Positions 16,751-25,915 of a stretch of DNA of 64,000 bases are shown here, one piece after another (position 1 is the first letter of the stretch; each line of letters opens with the position of its first letter). The notes below the pieces were generated by a model. That model was given only the letters and a program-made list of their open reading frames with translations. It was not told where the DNA came from and did no database searches. Source of the stretch: an uncultured Phycisphaerales bacterium (GTDB lineage Bacteria > Planctomycetota > Phycisphaerae > Sedimentisphaerales > Anaerobacaceae); NCBI GenBank assembly GCA_937927975.1, contig CALEZT010000072.1:25329-89328 (forward strand). Direction: 5' to 3'. The position numbers and the translations under genes are program-made.

Positions 16751-18143
16751 GTGTCTTCACCTCAACATCCGTTTCAGTCTTTCCCATCACGTTCAGCAGC
16801 GTGGCCACGGCAACCTGGTGCTGGAATCGAGCCGCCAGGACCTGCATCTGCGCCTTCGCATGTTCCGCGGTTTCTCGGAGCAGCTCCGCGGAACCGATCA
16901 ATCCTTCATCGCGCTTCTGGATCGTCTCGGCGTGCCGCCGGGATGCGACGGTCAGGGATCGCTGGGCCAGGTCCAACTGGTCCTGCGCGGTGTCCAGATT
17001 CTGCCGGGCTCGAATGACTTCGAGCATCAGCGTCAACGCGGTCTGCTCCCGTGCGATGAACGCCTTCTCCCGCCCCTGGCGGGCGGCTTTGTACTGGTTG
17101 ATGTTCGCGAACCCGTTGAAGAGCGTCATCGTGCCCGCCAGGCCGTAGATCCACTGGTTCGACGGCGCCAGCGACGAATTGAGCGAGTCCGGATGGTAAG
17201 CAAACGCGCCAAGCACAGGCAGAAAACTCGAAATCGCCAGTTTGACCTTCTCCTTTTCGATGGCGATCTGGCGGTCGGCCATGTGCAGCGACGGGTGGTT
17301 CAACATGGCCTCCAGGATCAGTTCTTCCATCGATCCTTCGGGCGGCGTCAGCGGCGTTCCCTCGGTCAGCGAGATTTCCGTCAGAGGCGAAAGCCCCATG
17401 GCCGCCAACAGAGCCGATACCGTCTGTTCGTGCGTCCGGCGGGTACGCGCCAGCTCGGCCTTGCGGGCCCTCGCGTAGACGTCGGCCTGGTCCGCCTGCC
17501 AGGCGTTGACGAGGCCCTCCTGCGCCAGAGCGGCGACTTCAACGTGGAGGGCCTCCGCGGCCTCCACGTCGGCCGCCATCGACCGCTCGGCCTGCTCCAG
17601 CGTCAGGCACTGGAAGTACAGCATCGTCACCTGCAGGGCGGTCATCTGTCGGGTGTAAAGGACGACCTGATCGGCGATTTCCTCGCCTCGCTTGTGCATG
17701 CCATAGAGAAACCAGGTGGCGGGGTTGAAGACCGAAACGCTGGCGTTCCAAAGCAAGGCCTTGGTGCTGTCCAGACGCAGGGTTTCGTCCTCCGACAGGG
17801 GCAGCGAGATGGTCGGATCGAACTCATATTGCGAGTAGTCCAGCTTCACCGCCGGAAGGAAGTTCGCGAAGGCGATTCGCCGTTCGAGCTTGGCGATTCG
17901 CTTCTCGGTCGCGGCGGTTCGCGTCGCGAGGTTGTTCTCCATCGCGATGGCGATGCAGTCGTTCAGGCTCAGGGCCTTGTGCTCTGAAAAGACCTCCGTG
18001 GTCTTTTCGCGAAGAGCCTCCGGATAGTTGTCGGCATGCTCTCGACGGATTCTCGCTCCGTCGTAGGAGCGGCAACCCGCCAGAAACATCAGGATCAGAA
18101 ATGGCGGTGAGAACCACCGCCGTGCGTTACGCGTCACATTCAC
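16734..18143 (-). CDS. TolC-family outer-membrane efflux lipoprotein
   Basis: 469 residues. The N-terminus is a lipoprotein signal ending FLAGC (Cys24). Two repeats of long alpha-helical coils follow, with family words LSLNDCIAIAMENNLATR and ERSLTVASRRHAETIQKRDE-like segments. There are conserved short beta stretches, such as DPTISLPLSED. It forms the exit channel for the RND pump encoded downstream. It begins 3 bases after the tetR stop and overlaps the adaptor start by 17 bases. Confidence 0.9.
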   Translation of the reverse strand: MNVTRNARRWFSPPFLILMFLAGCRSYDGARIRREHADNYPEALREKTTEVFSEHKALSLNDCIAIAMENNLATRTAATEKRIAKLERRIAFANFLPAVKLDYSQYEFDPTISLPLSEDETLRLDSTKALLWNASVSVFNPATWFLYGMHKRGEEIADQVVLYTRQMTALQVTMLYFQCLTLEQAERSMAADVEAAEALHVEVAALAQEGLVNAWQADQADVYARARKAELARTRRTHEQTVSALLAAMGLSPLTEISLTEGTPLTPPEGSMEELILEAMLNHPSLHMADRQIAIEKEKVKLAISSFLPVLGAFAYHPDSLNSSLAPSNQWIYGLAGTMTLFNGFANINQYKAARQGREKAFIAREQTALTLMLEVIRARQNLDTAQDQLDLAQRSLTVASRRHAETIQKRDEGLIGSAELLRETAEHAKAQMQVLAARFQHQVAVATLLNVMGKTETDVEVKTHDSQS

Positions 18144-18146
18144 CTC

Positions 18147-18764
18147 CTATGGCTTGGCGAGCCCTCTGAAGAACACGTCTTCGAGCTTCGCAAGATCTTC
18201 ATTCACATCCGTCGGCTGCGGTTCGCCAACCGCGGCCAGGATCAACCCTTCCAGCGAGTAGTGCAGACACGTCGCGGCCATGACCGGATCGACGTCGTTG
18301 ATCGATCCCCTGAAGACGCCCGCGGCAATCACCCGAGAGAGGCCGGAGACGATTCGCTCATCGATCTGCTTCTTCTTGGCCTCGACTCGCGGCCCCGGCA
18401 GACATCTCCCACTGCTCTCCAGGACATAAAGTCTCAGTGCAGGACCTTGCTCCCGTATGATCCGCTCGTGAAGGCGGATGAAGCGGGAGAGCTTCACCAG
18501 TTCGTCTTCCGCGCCGTCCAGCGCCGACATGACTACACCCAAGCCTTCTTCCGTGGTGGATTCCAGCAATTCGAAGAACAAGTCCTCTTTGCTGGGGAAG
18601 AACTTGTACAGGGTCCCAGTGGCGAACTCCGCCGCAGCGGCGATTTCCTGCATCGAAACGCCTGCAAACCCCTTTTCAGCGAACAGTTCCAGCGCGGCCG
18701 AGAGGATCTCCTGACGGTGCTGTTGTCGTTCTCGTTCTTTTCTCGACGACCCGGCTGCAGACAT
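18147..18764 (-). CDS. TetR-family repressor of the RND operon
   Basis: 205 residues if started at ATG 18764, which has GGAGA 6 bases upstream. An in-frame ATG at 18791 overlaps the operator and is less likely. The HTH is typical: RQEILSAALELFAEKGFAGVSMQEIAAAAEFATGTLYKFFPSKEDL (residues about 15-60, quoted in parts elsewhere). The ligand domain is all-helical with CLHYSLEGLILAAVGE. It is the first gene of the five-gene efflux operon and is preceded by two copies of ATGAA-N6-TTCAT, so autoregulation plus control of the pump is likely. Confidence 0.9.
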   Translation of the reverse strand: MSAAGSSRKERERQQHRQEILSAALELFAEKGFAGVSMQEIAAAAEFATGTLYKFFPSKEDLFFELLESTTEEGLGVVMSALDGAEDELVKLSRFIRLHERIIREQGPALRLYVLESSGRCLPGPRVEAKKKQIDERIVSGLSRVIAAGVFRGSINDVDPVMAATCLHYSLEGLILAAVGEPQPTDVNEDLAKLEDVFFRGLAKP

Positions 18765-18775
18765 CACATATCTCC

Positions 18776-18829
18776 ATGAACATATATTCATGTTGAGACA
18801 ACATATTCATATTATGAACAATTATTCAT
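18776..18829. promoter_or_regulatory. Two TetR operator candidates, ATGAA-N6-TTCAT
   Basis: ATGAACATATATTCAT at 18776-18791 (extended to six-base arms CATGAA/TTCATG at 18775-18792) and ATGAACAATTATTCAT at 18814-18829 share the same arms and spacing. They stand 38 bases centre to centre, just upstream of the tetR start in an AT-rich stretch that also suits a promoter. Confidence 0.6.
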
Positions 18830-18940
18830 TCTTCTGCAAGAGTTTTCTTGCGAAAATCTGGTTGGCACGTAAGAACGCGTGTCTCCGTCGCGGTGGTCGA
18901 TAGCAGACAGACAGAATCCAAGCGGAAGATTTGGCTGGCG

Positions 18941-19477
18941 TCAGACGATGCGACCGTCTTTGAGCACCGCCCAAGCGGTGTGCGGGCTGGCCGGAGCGGC
19001 TCCCTGGATTTCCACCTCGGCAATGGCATATCCCTGCACGCCGGCCTTGGCACGTTTCCAGGCTTCGTACAGATAGCCGAGATAGACGGAATCTTCCTGG
19101 GCCTTTTCGATCTGGACCTCGGGCGACCGATCGGCATCGGCCGTCAGTTCATCGAGAGCCCGCTTCTTGGCGGCTTCGACCTCTTCCGCGGTGGATTCCA
19201 GGCTCAGGCCCAGTCTGGCGACGTGCTCGCGCACCCCCTTCATGTACATCTCTCGCAGTCGTTCGCGAATGGCGGTTCGGCCCGCCTGCGCCACGTCGTC
19301 CCACTTGAGCAGGGGCTCATAAACCCGGCATTGGAAGAACAGGCCTATGACCGCGTCGTCGGGGAGCGATTGACGGACGACCTCTTCGGCCGAAACGCCG
19401 AACGTGCCCGCCAGAGCGGATAGTCCCTTCCAATGCTCCTCTGGAATGGTGAATGCGATCCGTTTGTTTCTGGTCAT
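18941..19477 (-). CDS. Hypothetical protein with a ribbon-helix-helix-like N-terminus
   Basis: 178 residues. ATG 19477 has AAGGA 9 bases upstream. The first 45 residues, TRNKRIAFTIPEEHWKGLSALAGTFGVSAEEVVRQSL in parts, look like a short beta strand plus two helices, as in ribbon-helix-helix regulators. The middle is helical and charged (about residues 65-125). The end, VQGYAIAEVEIQGAAP followed by WAVLKDGRIV, looks like a beta segment. I do not recognise the family. It lies between the tetR operator region and prfB, on the opposite strand to prfB. Confidence 0.6.
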   Translation of the reverse strand: MTRNKRIAFTIPEEHWKGLSALAGTFGVSAEEVVRQSLPDDAVIGLFFQCRVYEPLLKWDDVAQAGRTAIRERLREMYMKGVREHVARLGLSLESTAEEVEAAKKRALDELTADADRSPEVQIEKAQEDSVYLGYLYEAWKRAKAGVQGYAIAEVEIQGAAPASPHTAWAVLKDGRIV

Positions 19478-19634
19478 GACCGAATCCTTCCATGGACGTT
19501 GAGCCGGCATGTTACCGCGTCATTCGGGCCCAATGCAAGAGCGATCTGCAAAGCCCTTCGCTCACGCGGCAGTTCCCGACGCAGGGTGAACCCCCGAACG
19601 CCCGATTGCATATAGAGGCAGGATATGGTATAAA

Positions 19635-19752
19635 ACCCCCTTCTGCCATTTGCTATTTGCGGTTTCCTCTTGGGACAATCGACGATTGGGGGCATCCTGC
19701 GGCGTATGCAGGCCCAGATCGCAAATAGTAGATCGCAAATCGAAGATTCCTG
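19635..19752. repeat. Family-2 word repeat in the prfB leader
   Basis: The left part CTGCCATTTGCTATTTGCGG and the right part GATCGCAAATAGTAGATCGC, continuing AAATCGAAG, are partly complementary. A GC-rich centre lies between them. The element ends within a few bases of the GAAAGGGG ribosome site of prfB. Related elements lie at 23019-23127 and 44836-44928. Confidence 0.65.
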
Positions 19753-19763
19753 AAAGGGGCCTG

Positions 19764-20883
19764 ATGGAAGTTGCGGAACTGAAGACGATGATTGGCGAGC
19801 TTGAGGCCCGGGTCGAAAAGATCTGGGACTGGCTTTGACTTGCCGAGCAAAAAGTCGCAATTGGACGAGTTGGGCAACAAGATGGCGACGCCCGGGTTCT
19901 GGGACAACCAGGAACGGGCCCAGGCGATCGTCGGGCAGCTCAGCGCTCTGAAGGCGGTCATCGAGCCCGTCGAGAGCCTGCAGAGAGAGGTCAAGGACCT
20001 CGCGGAACTGTTCGAACTGGCCGCAGAAGAGGGCGACGCTGGCGAGATGGCCCAGGTCGAAGCGGACGCCAAGGCTGCGGAGAAGCGATGTCAGCAGGTG
20101 GAGCTTCAGGGGCTTCTGTCGCGTCCCGAAGACATGCGCAACTGCTTCTTCAGCATTCACGCCGGCGCAGGCGGCACGGAAAGCTGCGACTGGGCGAGCA
20201 TGTTGCTTCGCATGTACACGCGGTACTTCGATGAGAACAAGTTCAAATACGAGGAGCTGGACATCACGCCGGGCGAGGAAGCGGGCATCCGCTCGATCCA
20301 GTTGCGCGTGATGGGGCCGTTCGCCTATGGCAAGCTCTCTTGCGAGGTCGGCGTACACCGGCTCGTTCGGATCAGCCCGTTCGACGCCAATGCCCGCCGG
20401 CACACGAGTTTCGTGGCTGTCGACGTGCTCCCGGAATTGCCTGAGACCGATCTGACCATCAAGGAAGCCGACCTGGAGATCGTTTACTTCCGTCGGGCGT
20501 CGGGCGCCGGCGGCCAGAACGTCAACAAGGTCTCCACCGCCGTTCGCATCCGCCACGTTCCGACGGGGATTCTCGTCGAGTGCGTCAACGAGCGGAGCCA
20601 GGCCCAGAACAAGAGAATGGGCCTTTCCATTCTGCAGTCGAAGATCAACCGGCTCGATCAGGACAAACGCGACGAGGAGATCAGCAAGCTCTATGGCGAC
20701 AAAGGCGAAATCGCCTGGGGCAGCCAGATCCGCAGTTACGTGCTCCAGCCGTACCAGTTGGTCAAGGACCATCGCACCGGCCATGAGACCGGCAACGTCA
20801 ACGCGGTTCTCGACGGCGAGATCGAGCCGTTCATCGAGAGCTACCTGTACCACCGGGTCAAAGACAAGACCAAGAAGGATTGA
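19764..20883 (+). CDS. prfB: Peptide chain release factor 2, with programmed +1 frameshift
   Basis: RF2 releases peptides at UGA and UAA codons. ATG 19764 (GAAAGGGG upstream) opens 24 codons ending in CTT (19833-19835), followed by an in-frame TGA (19836-19838). Skipping T19836 gives GAC TTG CCG and continues without a break to 20883, for 372 residues in total. CTTTGAC is the classic RF2 autoregulatory shift site. The SPF tripeptide that recognises UGA is at residues 204-206, and the GGQ catalytic loop is at 249-251, both at the expected distance. The AGGGGG-like element that normally stands just before the shift codon is not evident, and GGGACTGG precedes it instead. Low RF2 should favour the shift, so the gene controls its own level. 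Confidence 0.96.
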
Positions 20884-20893
20884 TGGTTGATCT

Positions 20894-22435
20894 ATGAGAC
20901 AGATCATCGATGTGAACGTGACGACGCGACGGGTTGACCTCGCCAAGTGCAAGACGGACATACTGGTCGTCGGGCGGTTCTCCGATGCGGGAGACCCCGG
21001 TCCGATCATCCGGACTCTCGACGACAAGCTCGGCGGGGACCTCGGACGGCTGGCCAAGATCGGCGACTTCACCGGCAAACCCAAGACCAGTGCGGTCGTC
21101 TACGCCAATGGGCGGATCGCCGCCGAACGCGTGCTTCTGGTGGGCCTGGGCGAGCGGAAGAAGGCCACGCTCGACACGCTTCGCAAGGCCGCGGGCGCCG
21201 CCGCCAGCCGAGCGGTCGACATGAAGGTCAAACACGTGTCGCTGGCCTTGCATCCGTCGTTTGTCGGAGCTTTCAACGCCGAGGCTGTGGGACGGGTGAT
21301 CGCCGAGGGGGTCTACTTCGGCAGCTACCGCTACGACGAGTTCCTCACGGAGAACGGCAATGGTCGCCCCGGCTCGCTCGCTTTCGAGATCGTGGACCCC
21401 GATTCGTCGCAGATCAAGGACCTTTCGTCCGGCATTGCGACCGGTGCGATCGTCGGACGGGCCCAGAACGCGGCGCGGACTCTGGCCAACCGACCGGGCA
21501 ACGTGATCGATCCGCCTGCTTTGGCCAAGGCGGCGCAGGAAATGGTTCGCGGCCTGCGGACCGTCAAATGCACGATCTTCGATCGGAAGAAGCTTCGACA
21601 GAACAAGATGGGCGGCATCCTCGCGGTGGGAGCCGGCAGTCGCAGCGAGCCCAGATTGATCGTCCTGAAGTACACCCCGGCCAAGAAGCCCGCGAAGGAC
21701 CTGCCGACCGTGGCCCTTGTGGGCAAAGGCATCACGTTCGATTCCGGCGGCATCAGCATCAAGCCCGCGCAGGACATGGACCAGATGAAATTCGACAAGA
21801 GCGGCGCGATCGCGGTGATGGCGACGGTGCGCGCGGTAGCCCTGATGGGCCTGCCGATCAACGTTCTGGGCGTGATCCCGTCGGCGGAGAACCTCCCGAG
21901 CAGCACGAGCTACCGGCCGGGCGACATCGTCACCACCTACAGCGGCAAGACCGTCGAGATCCTCAACACCGACGCCGAGGGTCGCATGATTCTGTGCGAC
22001 GCGATCACCTACGCCGTGAAGCACAAGTGCGACGTCGTCGTCGACATCGCGACGCTGACCGGCGCGTGCATGGTCGCTCTCGGGACGTACAAGGCGGGTC
22101 TGATGGGCAACGACGACGAGTTGATCGCGCAGATCCAGAAGGCCGCCGAGAATAGCGGTGAGAGCGTCTGGCCCCTGCCCAGCGGCGACGAGTACGCCGA
22201 CGAGATGAAGAGCAAGATCGCGGACCTCAAGAACGCCGGCCCCCGGTGGGGCGGCGCCTGCACCGCTGCGGCGTTCCTGCGTCAGTTCGTCGGCGAGGCG
22301 AAGTGGGCCCACCTGGACATCGCGGGCATGGATCTGTTCACGAAGCCCACCGAATATTCCTCGCTCGGCAGCACGGGTTTCGGCGTGCGGCTGTTGACTA
22401 CGTACCTGATGAATTTGGTTGAGAAGAAGCGCTGA
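20894..22435 (+). CDS. pepA: Leucyl aminopeptidase (M17 family)
   Basis: 513 residues. It removes N-terminal amino acids from peptides using two metal ions in the cytoplasm, usually as a hexamer. The N-terminal domain is variable. The catalytic domain carries [16 protein letters not shown] (Lys and Asp ligands), [21 protein letters not shown], and the signature NTDAEGR at residues 358-364 with its Asp and Glu metal ligands and Arg. The C-terminal [10 protein letters not shown] is also typical. It starts 10 bases after prfB and its TGA overlaps the folE ATG. Confidence 0.95.
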   Translation: MRQIIDVNVTTRRVDLAKCKTDILVVGRFSDAGDPGPIIRTLDDKLGGDLGRLAKIGDFTGKPKTSAVVYANGRIAAERVLLVGLGERKKATLDTLRKAAGAAASRAVDMKVKHVSLALHPSFVGAFNAEAVGRVIAEGVYFGSYRYDEFLTENGNGRPGSLAFEIVDPDSSQIKDLSSGIATGAIVGRAQNAARTLANRPGNVIDPPALAKAAQEMVRGLRTVKCTIFDRKKLRQNKMGGILAVGAGSRSEPRLIVLKYTPAKKPAKDLPTVALVGKGITFDSGGISIKPAQDMDQMKFDKSGAIAVMATVRAVALMGLPINVLGVIPSAENLPSSTSYRPGDIVTTYSGKTVEILNTDAEGRMILCDAITYAVKHKCDVVVDIATLTGACMVALGTYKAGLMGNDDELIAQIQKAAENSGESVWPLPSGDEYADEMKSKIADLKNAGPRWGGACTAAAFLRQFVGEAKWAHLDIAGMDLFTKPTEYSSLGSTGFGVRLLTTYLMNLVEKKR

Positions 22436-23019
22436 TGAGTGAAGTGAAAAAGACAATCGACACCGAGCGAATCCGCAAGGCGGTGCAGGAGATCCTGCTG
22501 GCGGTCGGAGAGGACCTCGACCGCGAAGGCCTCAGGAAGACGCCGGACCGCGTGGCACGGATGTACGGCGAGTTGCTCGGCGGCACGTTCAACGACCCGA
22601 ATATCCATATCGAGAGCGTGTTCACCGAGCCGTGCGACGAAATCGTGCTGCTCCGCGACATTCCGTTCTACAGCATCTGCGAACATCACATGCTGCCGTT
22701 CATCGGCAAGGCCCACGTGGCCTACCTCCCCAGCGGCCAGGTCCTGGGCGTCAGCAAGCTCGCTAGGATCGTGGACGATTTCGCGCACAGGCTCCAGTGC
22801 CAGGAGCGTCTGACCGGCCAGATCGCCGATTTTCTCATGGACAAGCTCAAGCCGCAGGGCGTGGCGGTCGTGCTCCATGCCTCGCACAGTTGCATGACGA
22901 TCCGCGGCATCCGAAAGCCCGGATCGATGATGGTCACGTCGGCTCTTCGCGGGATCTTCAAACGCGACGCCCGCAGCCGCAGCGAGGTCCTGAGCCTGAT
23001 GCACAACGACAAAGGGTGA
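22435..23019 (+). CDS. folE: GTP cyclohydrolase I
   Basis: 194 residues. It converts GTP to 7,8-dihydroneopterin triphosphate, the first step toward folate, biopterin or deazaguanine products. Zinc ligands appear as Cys82 and His85 in [20 protein letters not shown] and Cys153 in [18 protein letters not shown]. The family also shows [13 protein letters not shown] text ([22 protein letters not shown], in parts) and a C-terminal [10 protein letters not shown]. It overlaps the pepA stop by one base (TGATG) and is followed by a PTPS gene, so the product likely feeds a pterin pathway. Confidence 0.96.
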   Translation: MSEVKKTIDTERIRKAVQEILLAVGEDLDREGLRKTPDRVARMYGELLGGTFNDPNIHIESVFTEPCDEIVLLRDIPFYSICEHHMLPFIGKAHVAYLPSGQVLGVSKLARIVDDFAHRLQCQERLTGQIADFLMDKLKPQGVAVVLHASHSCMTIRGIRKPGSMMVTSALRGIFKRDARSRSEVLSLMHNDKG

Positions 23020-23127
23020 GAGAATCTACTATCGACCATTTACGATTTGCTATCTGCTCGGATGCCGAAGGGCCCGCCGCACATGCGACAGCTCAAATAG
23101 TCGATAGTAAATCGTAAATAGTAGATC
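23019..23127. repeat. Family-2 word repeat in the PTPS leader
   Basis: The left arm around ATCTACTATCGACCATTTAC and the right arm around AATAGTCGATAGTAAATCGT, ending TAGTAGAT, are largely complementary across a GC-rich centre. The right arm ends about 10 bases before the AAAGGG ribosome site of the next gene. Confidence 0.75.
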
Positions 23128-23138
23128 CAAAGGGTCAT

Positions 23139-23960
23139 ATGGTTCGTTTGGGCAGGTTCGTCCGGTTCTCGATCAACCCGTTCCTCGACGAGGACAGCCT
23201 CGGGTGCAATTCGTACGCGTCCAAGCCCGCCGGGGAGGGGTTGAGCGTCTACCTCGAACTGGCGGCCGAGCTGATCGGTCCGGTCCGGCCCGAGACCGGA
23301 TTGCTCGTGAACGTCAGCGACATCGACCGCGTCGTTCGGCAGGTCGCCGTGCCGGTCTTCGCCCGTAGGATTCGCGAACACTTGCGCCGTGGCGAGCACA
23401 TCCCTCTCGTCGCCGCCTCAGAGATTCTGTGGTCGGCTTATGAGCGCCTGGCCGACAAGTTCGACTCGATTCAAGTAGACCGGCTCTGTTTGAAGTTGAA
23501 CCCCTTCAGGAAACTGGCGATGGACACCAAAGACCCGGACACAATGTACTTCAGCGAGAAGTTCGAATTCGCCGCCACGCACAAGCTGTGGAACGACGCG
23601 TTCTCGCCCGAGTGGAATTTCGAGGTCTTCGGCAAGTGCGCCAACCCCACCGGCCATGGACACAACTATATCGTGGAGGTGACGGTCGCGACGCCCGCGG
23701 GAGGTCCTGCCCTGAAGATCGGCCAATTCGAGCAGACGGTCGATTCGCACCTGATGCAACTGGTGGACCACAAGAACCTCAACGTGGACGTGCCCGGATT
23801 TGAGAAGCGAATCGCGACGGTGGAGAACCTCGCGATTTTCGCTTGGGAGCGACTGGAGGGCCGTTTCGATCCCGGCCGGCTCCACTGCATCACGGTCTGG
23901 GAGTCCGACCGGACGTACTGCTCGTACTATGGACCAGGCGAGACGGATCGCCATGCGTGA
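23139..23960 (+). CDS. 6-pyruvoyltetrahydropterin synthase (PTPS)-family protein with a degenerate extra domain
   Basis: 273 residues, about twice the usual length. The C-terminal half (from about residue 135) is a full PTPS/QueD domain: zinc His148 in FAATHKLW, catalytic Cys167 with zinc His173 and His175 in GKCANPTGHGHNYIVEVTV, and DHKNLNVDVPGF and TVENLAIFAWERL near the end. The CX5HGH spacing and the DHKNL stretch are closer to animal-type PTPS than to E. coli QueD (CX3HGH). The N-terminal half (1-120) looks like a second tunnelling fold (RFVRFSINPF, VYLELAAELIGPV, GLLVNVSDIDRVV) but lacks the His ligands. With folE just upstream, the product is probably 6-pyruvoyl- or 6-carboxy-tetrahydropterin. 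Which one is unresolved. Confidence 0.85.
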   Translation: MVRLGRFVRFSINPFLDEDSLGCNSYASKPAGEGLSVYLELAAELIGPVRPETGLLVNVSDIDRVVRQVAVPVFARRIREHLRRGEHIPLVAASEILWSAYERLADKFDSIQVDRLCLKLNPFRKLAMDTKDPDTMYFSEKFEFAATHKLWNDAFSPEWNFEVFGKCANPTGHGHNYIVEVTVATPAGGPALKIGQFEQTVDSHLMQLVDHKNLNVDVPGFEKRIATVENLAIFAWERLEGRFDPGRLHCITVWESDRTYCSYYGPGETDRHA

Positions 23961-23982
23961 TTCGGCGGGAAGATTGCAGCCC

Positions 23983-24125
23983 AAGTCCGAATATCGAAAG
24001 CCGAAATCCGAAACAAGCACGAATGACCAAAACTGAAATGTCCAAAACGGTTCCGCAAGTCCCGCGACAGCGTTATGAGCATTTGGATTTCTCTTCCCTT
24101 TGGATTTGTTTCGGATTTCCGGCTC
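23983..24125. repeat. Family-1 dispersed repeat (copy 2)
   Basis: Words CGAATATCGAAAGCCGAAAT and CCGAAACAAGCACGAATGAC on the left and GGATTTGTTTCGGATTTCC on the right mirror copies at 1359-1514 and 25916-26078. It fills the gap between the PTPS gene and the pseudouridine synthase gene. Confidence 0.8.
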
Positions 24126-24139
24126 TGGAGAAGTGCTGA

Positions 24140-24790
24140 ATGGGGTTCGAGATCCTCTTCGAGAGTGCGGATCTGATCGCCGTGAACAAGCCGGAAGGGC
24201 TCGCGGCGATCCCCGAGCAGAATCCCCAGGAGCCTTCGCTGTTCGAACGGCTGTGTTCCGAACGCGGCGAGACCCTGCTGATCGTCCATCGGATCGACAA
24301 GGACACCAGCGGGGTGATCCTCTTCGCCCGCAATGTCCAGGCCCATCGGCACCTGAACATGGAGTTCGAAACCCGCAAGGTCCGCAAGACGTATCTGGCC
24401 TTGGTCCACGGGGTCGTCGAGAGCGACTGGGGCAAGATCGACAAGCCGCTGGCCCGCTTCGGCTCCGGCCGGGTCGGGGTCAACGCCCAGCATGGCAAGC
24501 CCTCCCTCACCGAGTACCAGGTCGCACGGCGATTGCCCGCCCACACGCTCCTCGAAGCCTATCCCCACACGGGCCGGCGGCACCAGATCCGCGTGCACCT
24601 CCACAGCATCGGCCACGCGATCGTGGGCGACCGCCTCTATGGAGATCGAGCCATCCAGCGGGACTATTCCCGCATGATGCTCCACGCGAAGCGTCTGACC
24701 ATTCGCCCGCCGTCGGGAGAGGAGATCACCGTCGAAGCGCCTGTGCCGCAATCGTTCAACGATGTCATCGACGCAGTGGCGAAAGGATGA
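24140..24790 (+). CDS. RluA-family pseudouridine synthase
   Basis: 216 residues, short for the family because no S4 RNA-binding domain is present. It isomerises uridine to pseudouridine in RNA. The catalytic Asp53 is in HRIDKDTSG, preceded by LIAVNKPEGL. Further marks are RKTYLALVHG, TGRRHQIRVHLHSIGHAIVGDRLYG (in parts) and MLHAKRL. The target RNA cannot be told from sequence. The leader is a family-1 repeat and no strong ribosome site is seen. It is convergent with the SGNH gene. Confidence 0.92.
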   Translation: MGFEILFESADLIAVNKPEGLAAIPEQNPQEPSLFERLCSERGETLLIVHRIDKDTSGVILFARNVQAHRHLNMEFETRKVRKTYLALVHGVVESDWGKIDKPLARFGSGRVGVNAQHGKPSLTEYQVARRLPAHTLLEAYPHTGRRHQIRVHLHSIGHAIVGDRLYGDRAIQRDYSRMMLHAKRLTIRPPSGEEITVEAPVPQSFNDVIDAVAKG

Positions 24791-24811
24791 CCACGGGGCG
24801 ATCTTCCACGA

Positions 24812-25897
24812 TCAGTGGATCAGTCCGGTGAACGCAGAGTCCTGGAGCAACCCCCTGGCCCACAAGGCGTACCCTTCGCCGATGGGGTGGCTGGCGTCCA
24901 CGTAATGCTCCGGCGGCAGGGGCCCCAGCATGGAGAAGGGGATCTTGTTCTTCGTCAGCCAGTCGGCCACCTGGGTCTTGATCGCGCCGTAGTCCGCGGC
25001 GTCGGCTTCGTTGAGCATGTGCTCGTTGAACGGGCCCACCAGGACGAAGACGCGGTTGCCCTGGTTTTGCAGCAGATCGAGGGACCGGCGAAAGAACTTC
25101 CACTGCAGCGACGTGTCGAGCTTGACCCAAGTCACGTCCTGCTTCCTGGCCCCTTTCTGAACCCAGGTTCCGCCCGCGGGCTCGGGCACGCCCGCCGACT
25201 CGGGCAAGCCTCGCGTCAGCGGCTTCAGCGGGCACGCGTACGGATGTCGCAGCGTCCAGTTCTGGATGTCCGTGCTGTCGTAGTAGGTGGTCCGCAAGTG
25301 CGCGATCCAGTTCGAGAAGGGGATCGTCCGCTTGATCGCGATCTTCGCCCGCTTGGCGAAAGGGGCTTTGTAGCAGGGGATCGGGACCGTGAACTGCGAG
25401 ACGAGGTCCGGATGGTTGAAATGGAATTCCTTGTCGGTCTGGAGGTCGTGCTTGGGCGAGGTCATCCAGAGCGGGTTGAAATGCAGCAGGATCGTGCGCC
25501 GACGCAGGTGCGGAGCGTAATAGCGGAGCAGGCCTTCGAGGGCCGCAGGGTGCGTTCCGTCCAGGCCGAGATTGGCGAACTGCCGCCGGCCGGTGAACTC
25601 GTTGAGGTAGTGCGAGAGCGTCTGGTTCGCAGGGACGTAATGGCCCCAGACGACCGAGTCGCCGATCACGAGCGTCTTTCGCTTGTCGCACGCTTGCCTG
25701 CTGTAGCGGCTGTAGAGCCAGTAGCTGCTGCTCAGTTCATAGGGCATGCGGTAGTCGTCGCCGGGCTCGAAGCGTTCGTAACGCTGCCAGAGGACCGGCG
25801 TCAGGCCGATGATCGCCAGCATTGCGACGCCCACGATGACCCAGTCGACAGCCGAGAGCCGCAGCGAGTGCGAGCAATCGAAGTTGTCGTTTTGCAT
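24812..25897 (-). CDS. SGNH-fold membrane-anchored protein, likely partner of the MBOAT acyltransferase
   Basis: 361 residues. One N-terminal helix (VDWVIVGVAMLAIIGLTPVLW) anchors a periplasmic domain. LVIGDSVVWGH (Ser81) is an SGNH block I and VDASHP (Asp334, His337) is block V, so the Ser-Asp-His triad is plausible. AlgJ/AlgX, PatB and DltD are comparable proteins that finish the transfer of an acyl group started by an MBOAT protein. The MBOAT gene lies directly upstream in the same direction, separated by a family-1 repeat. GGAGA lies 9 bases before ATG 25897. The acceptor, probably a cell-surface glycan, is unknown. Confidence 0.75.
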   Translation of the reverse strand: MQNDNFDCSHSLRLSAVDWVIVGVAMLAIIGLTPVLWQRYERFEPGDDYRMPYELSSSYWLYSRYSRQACDKRKTLVIGDSVVWGHYVPANQTLSHYLNEFTGRRQFANLGLDGTHPAALEGLLRYYAPHLRRRTILLHFNPLWMTSPKHDLQTDKEFHFNHPDLVSQFTVPIPCYKAPFAKRAKIAIKRTIPFSNWIAHLRTTYYDSTDIQNWTLRHPYACPLKPLTRGLPESAGVPEPAGGTWVQKGARKQDVTWVKLDTSLQWKFFRRSLDLLQNQGNRVFVLVGPFNEHMLNEADAADYGAIKTQVADWLTKNKIPFSMLGPLPPEHYVDASHPIGEGYALWARGLLQDSAFTGLIH

Positions 25898-25915
25898 CTT
25901 AGCTTATCTCCAGAA

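Noticed and set aside
19627..19838. A separate small gene ending at the TGA at 19838
   Set aside because: This is the first segment of prfB before its programmed frameshift, not an independent gene.
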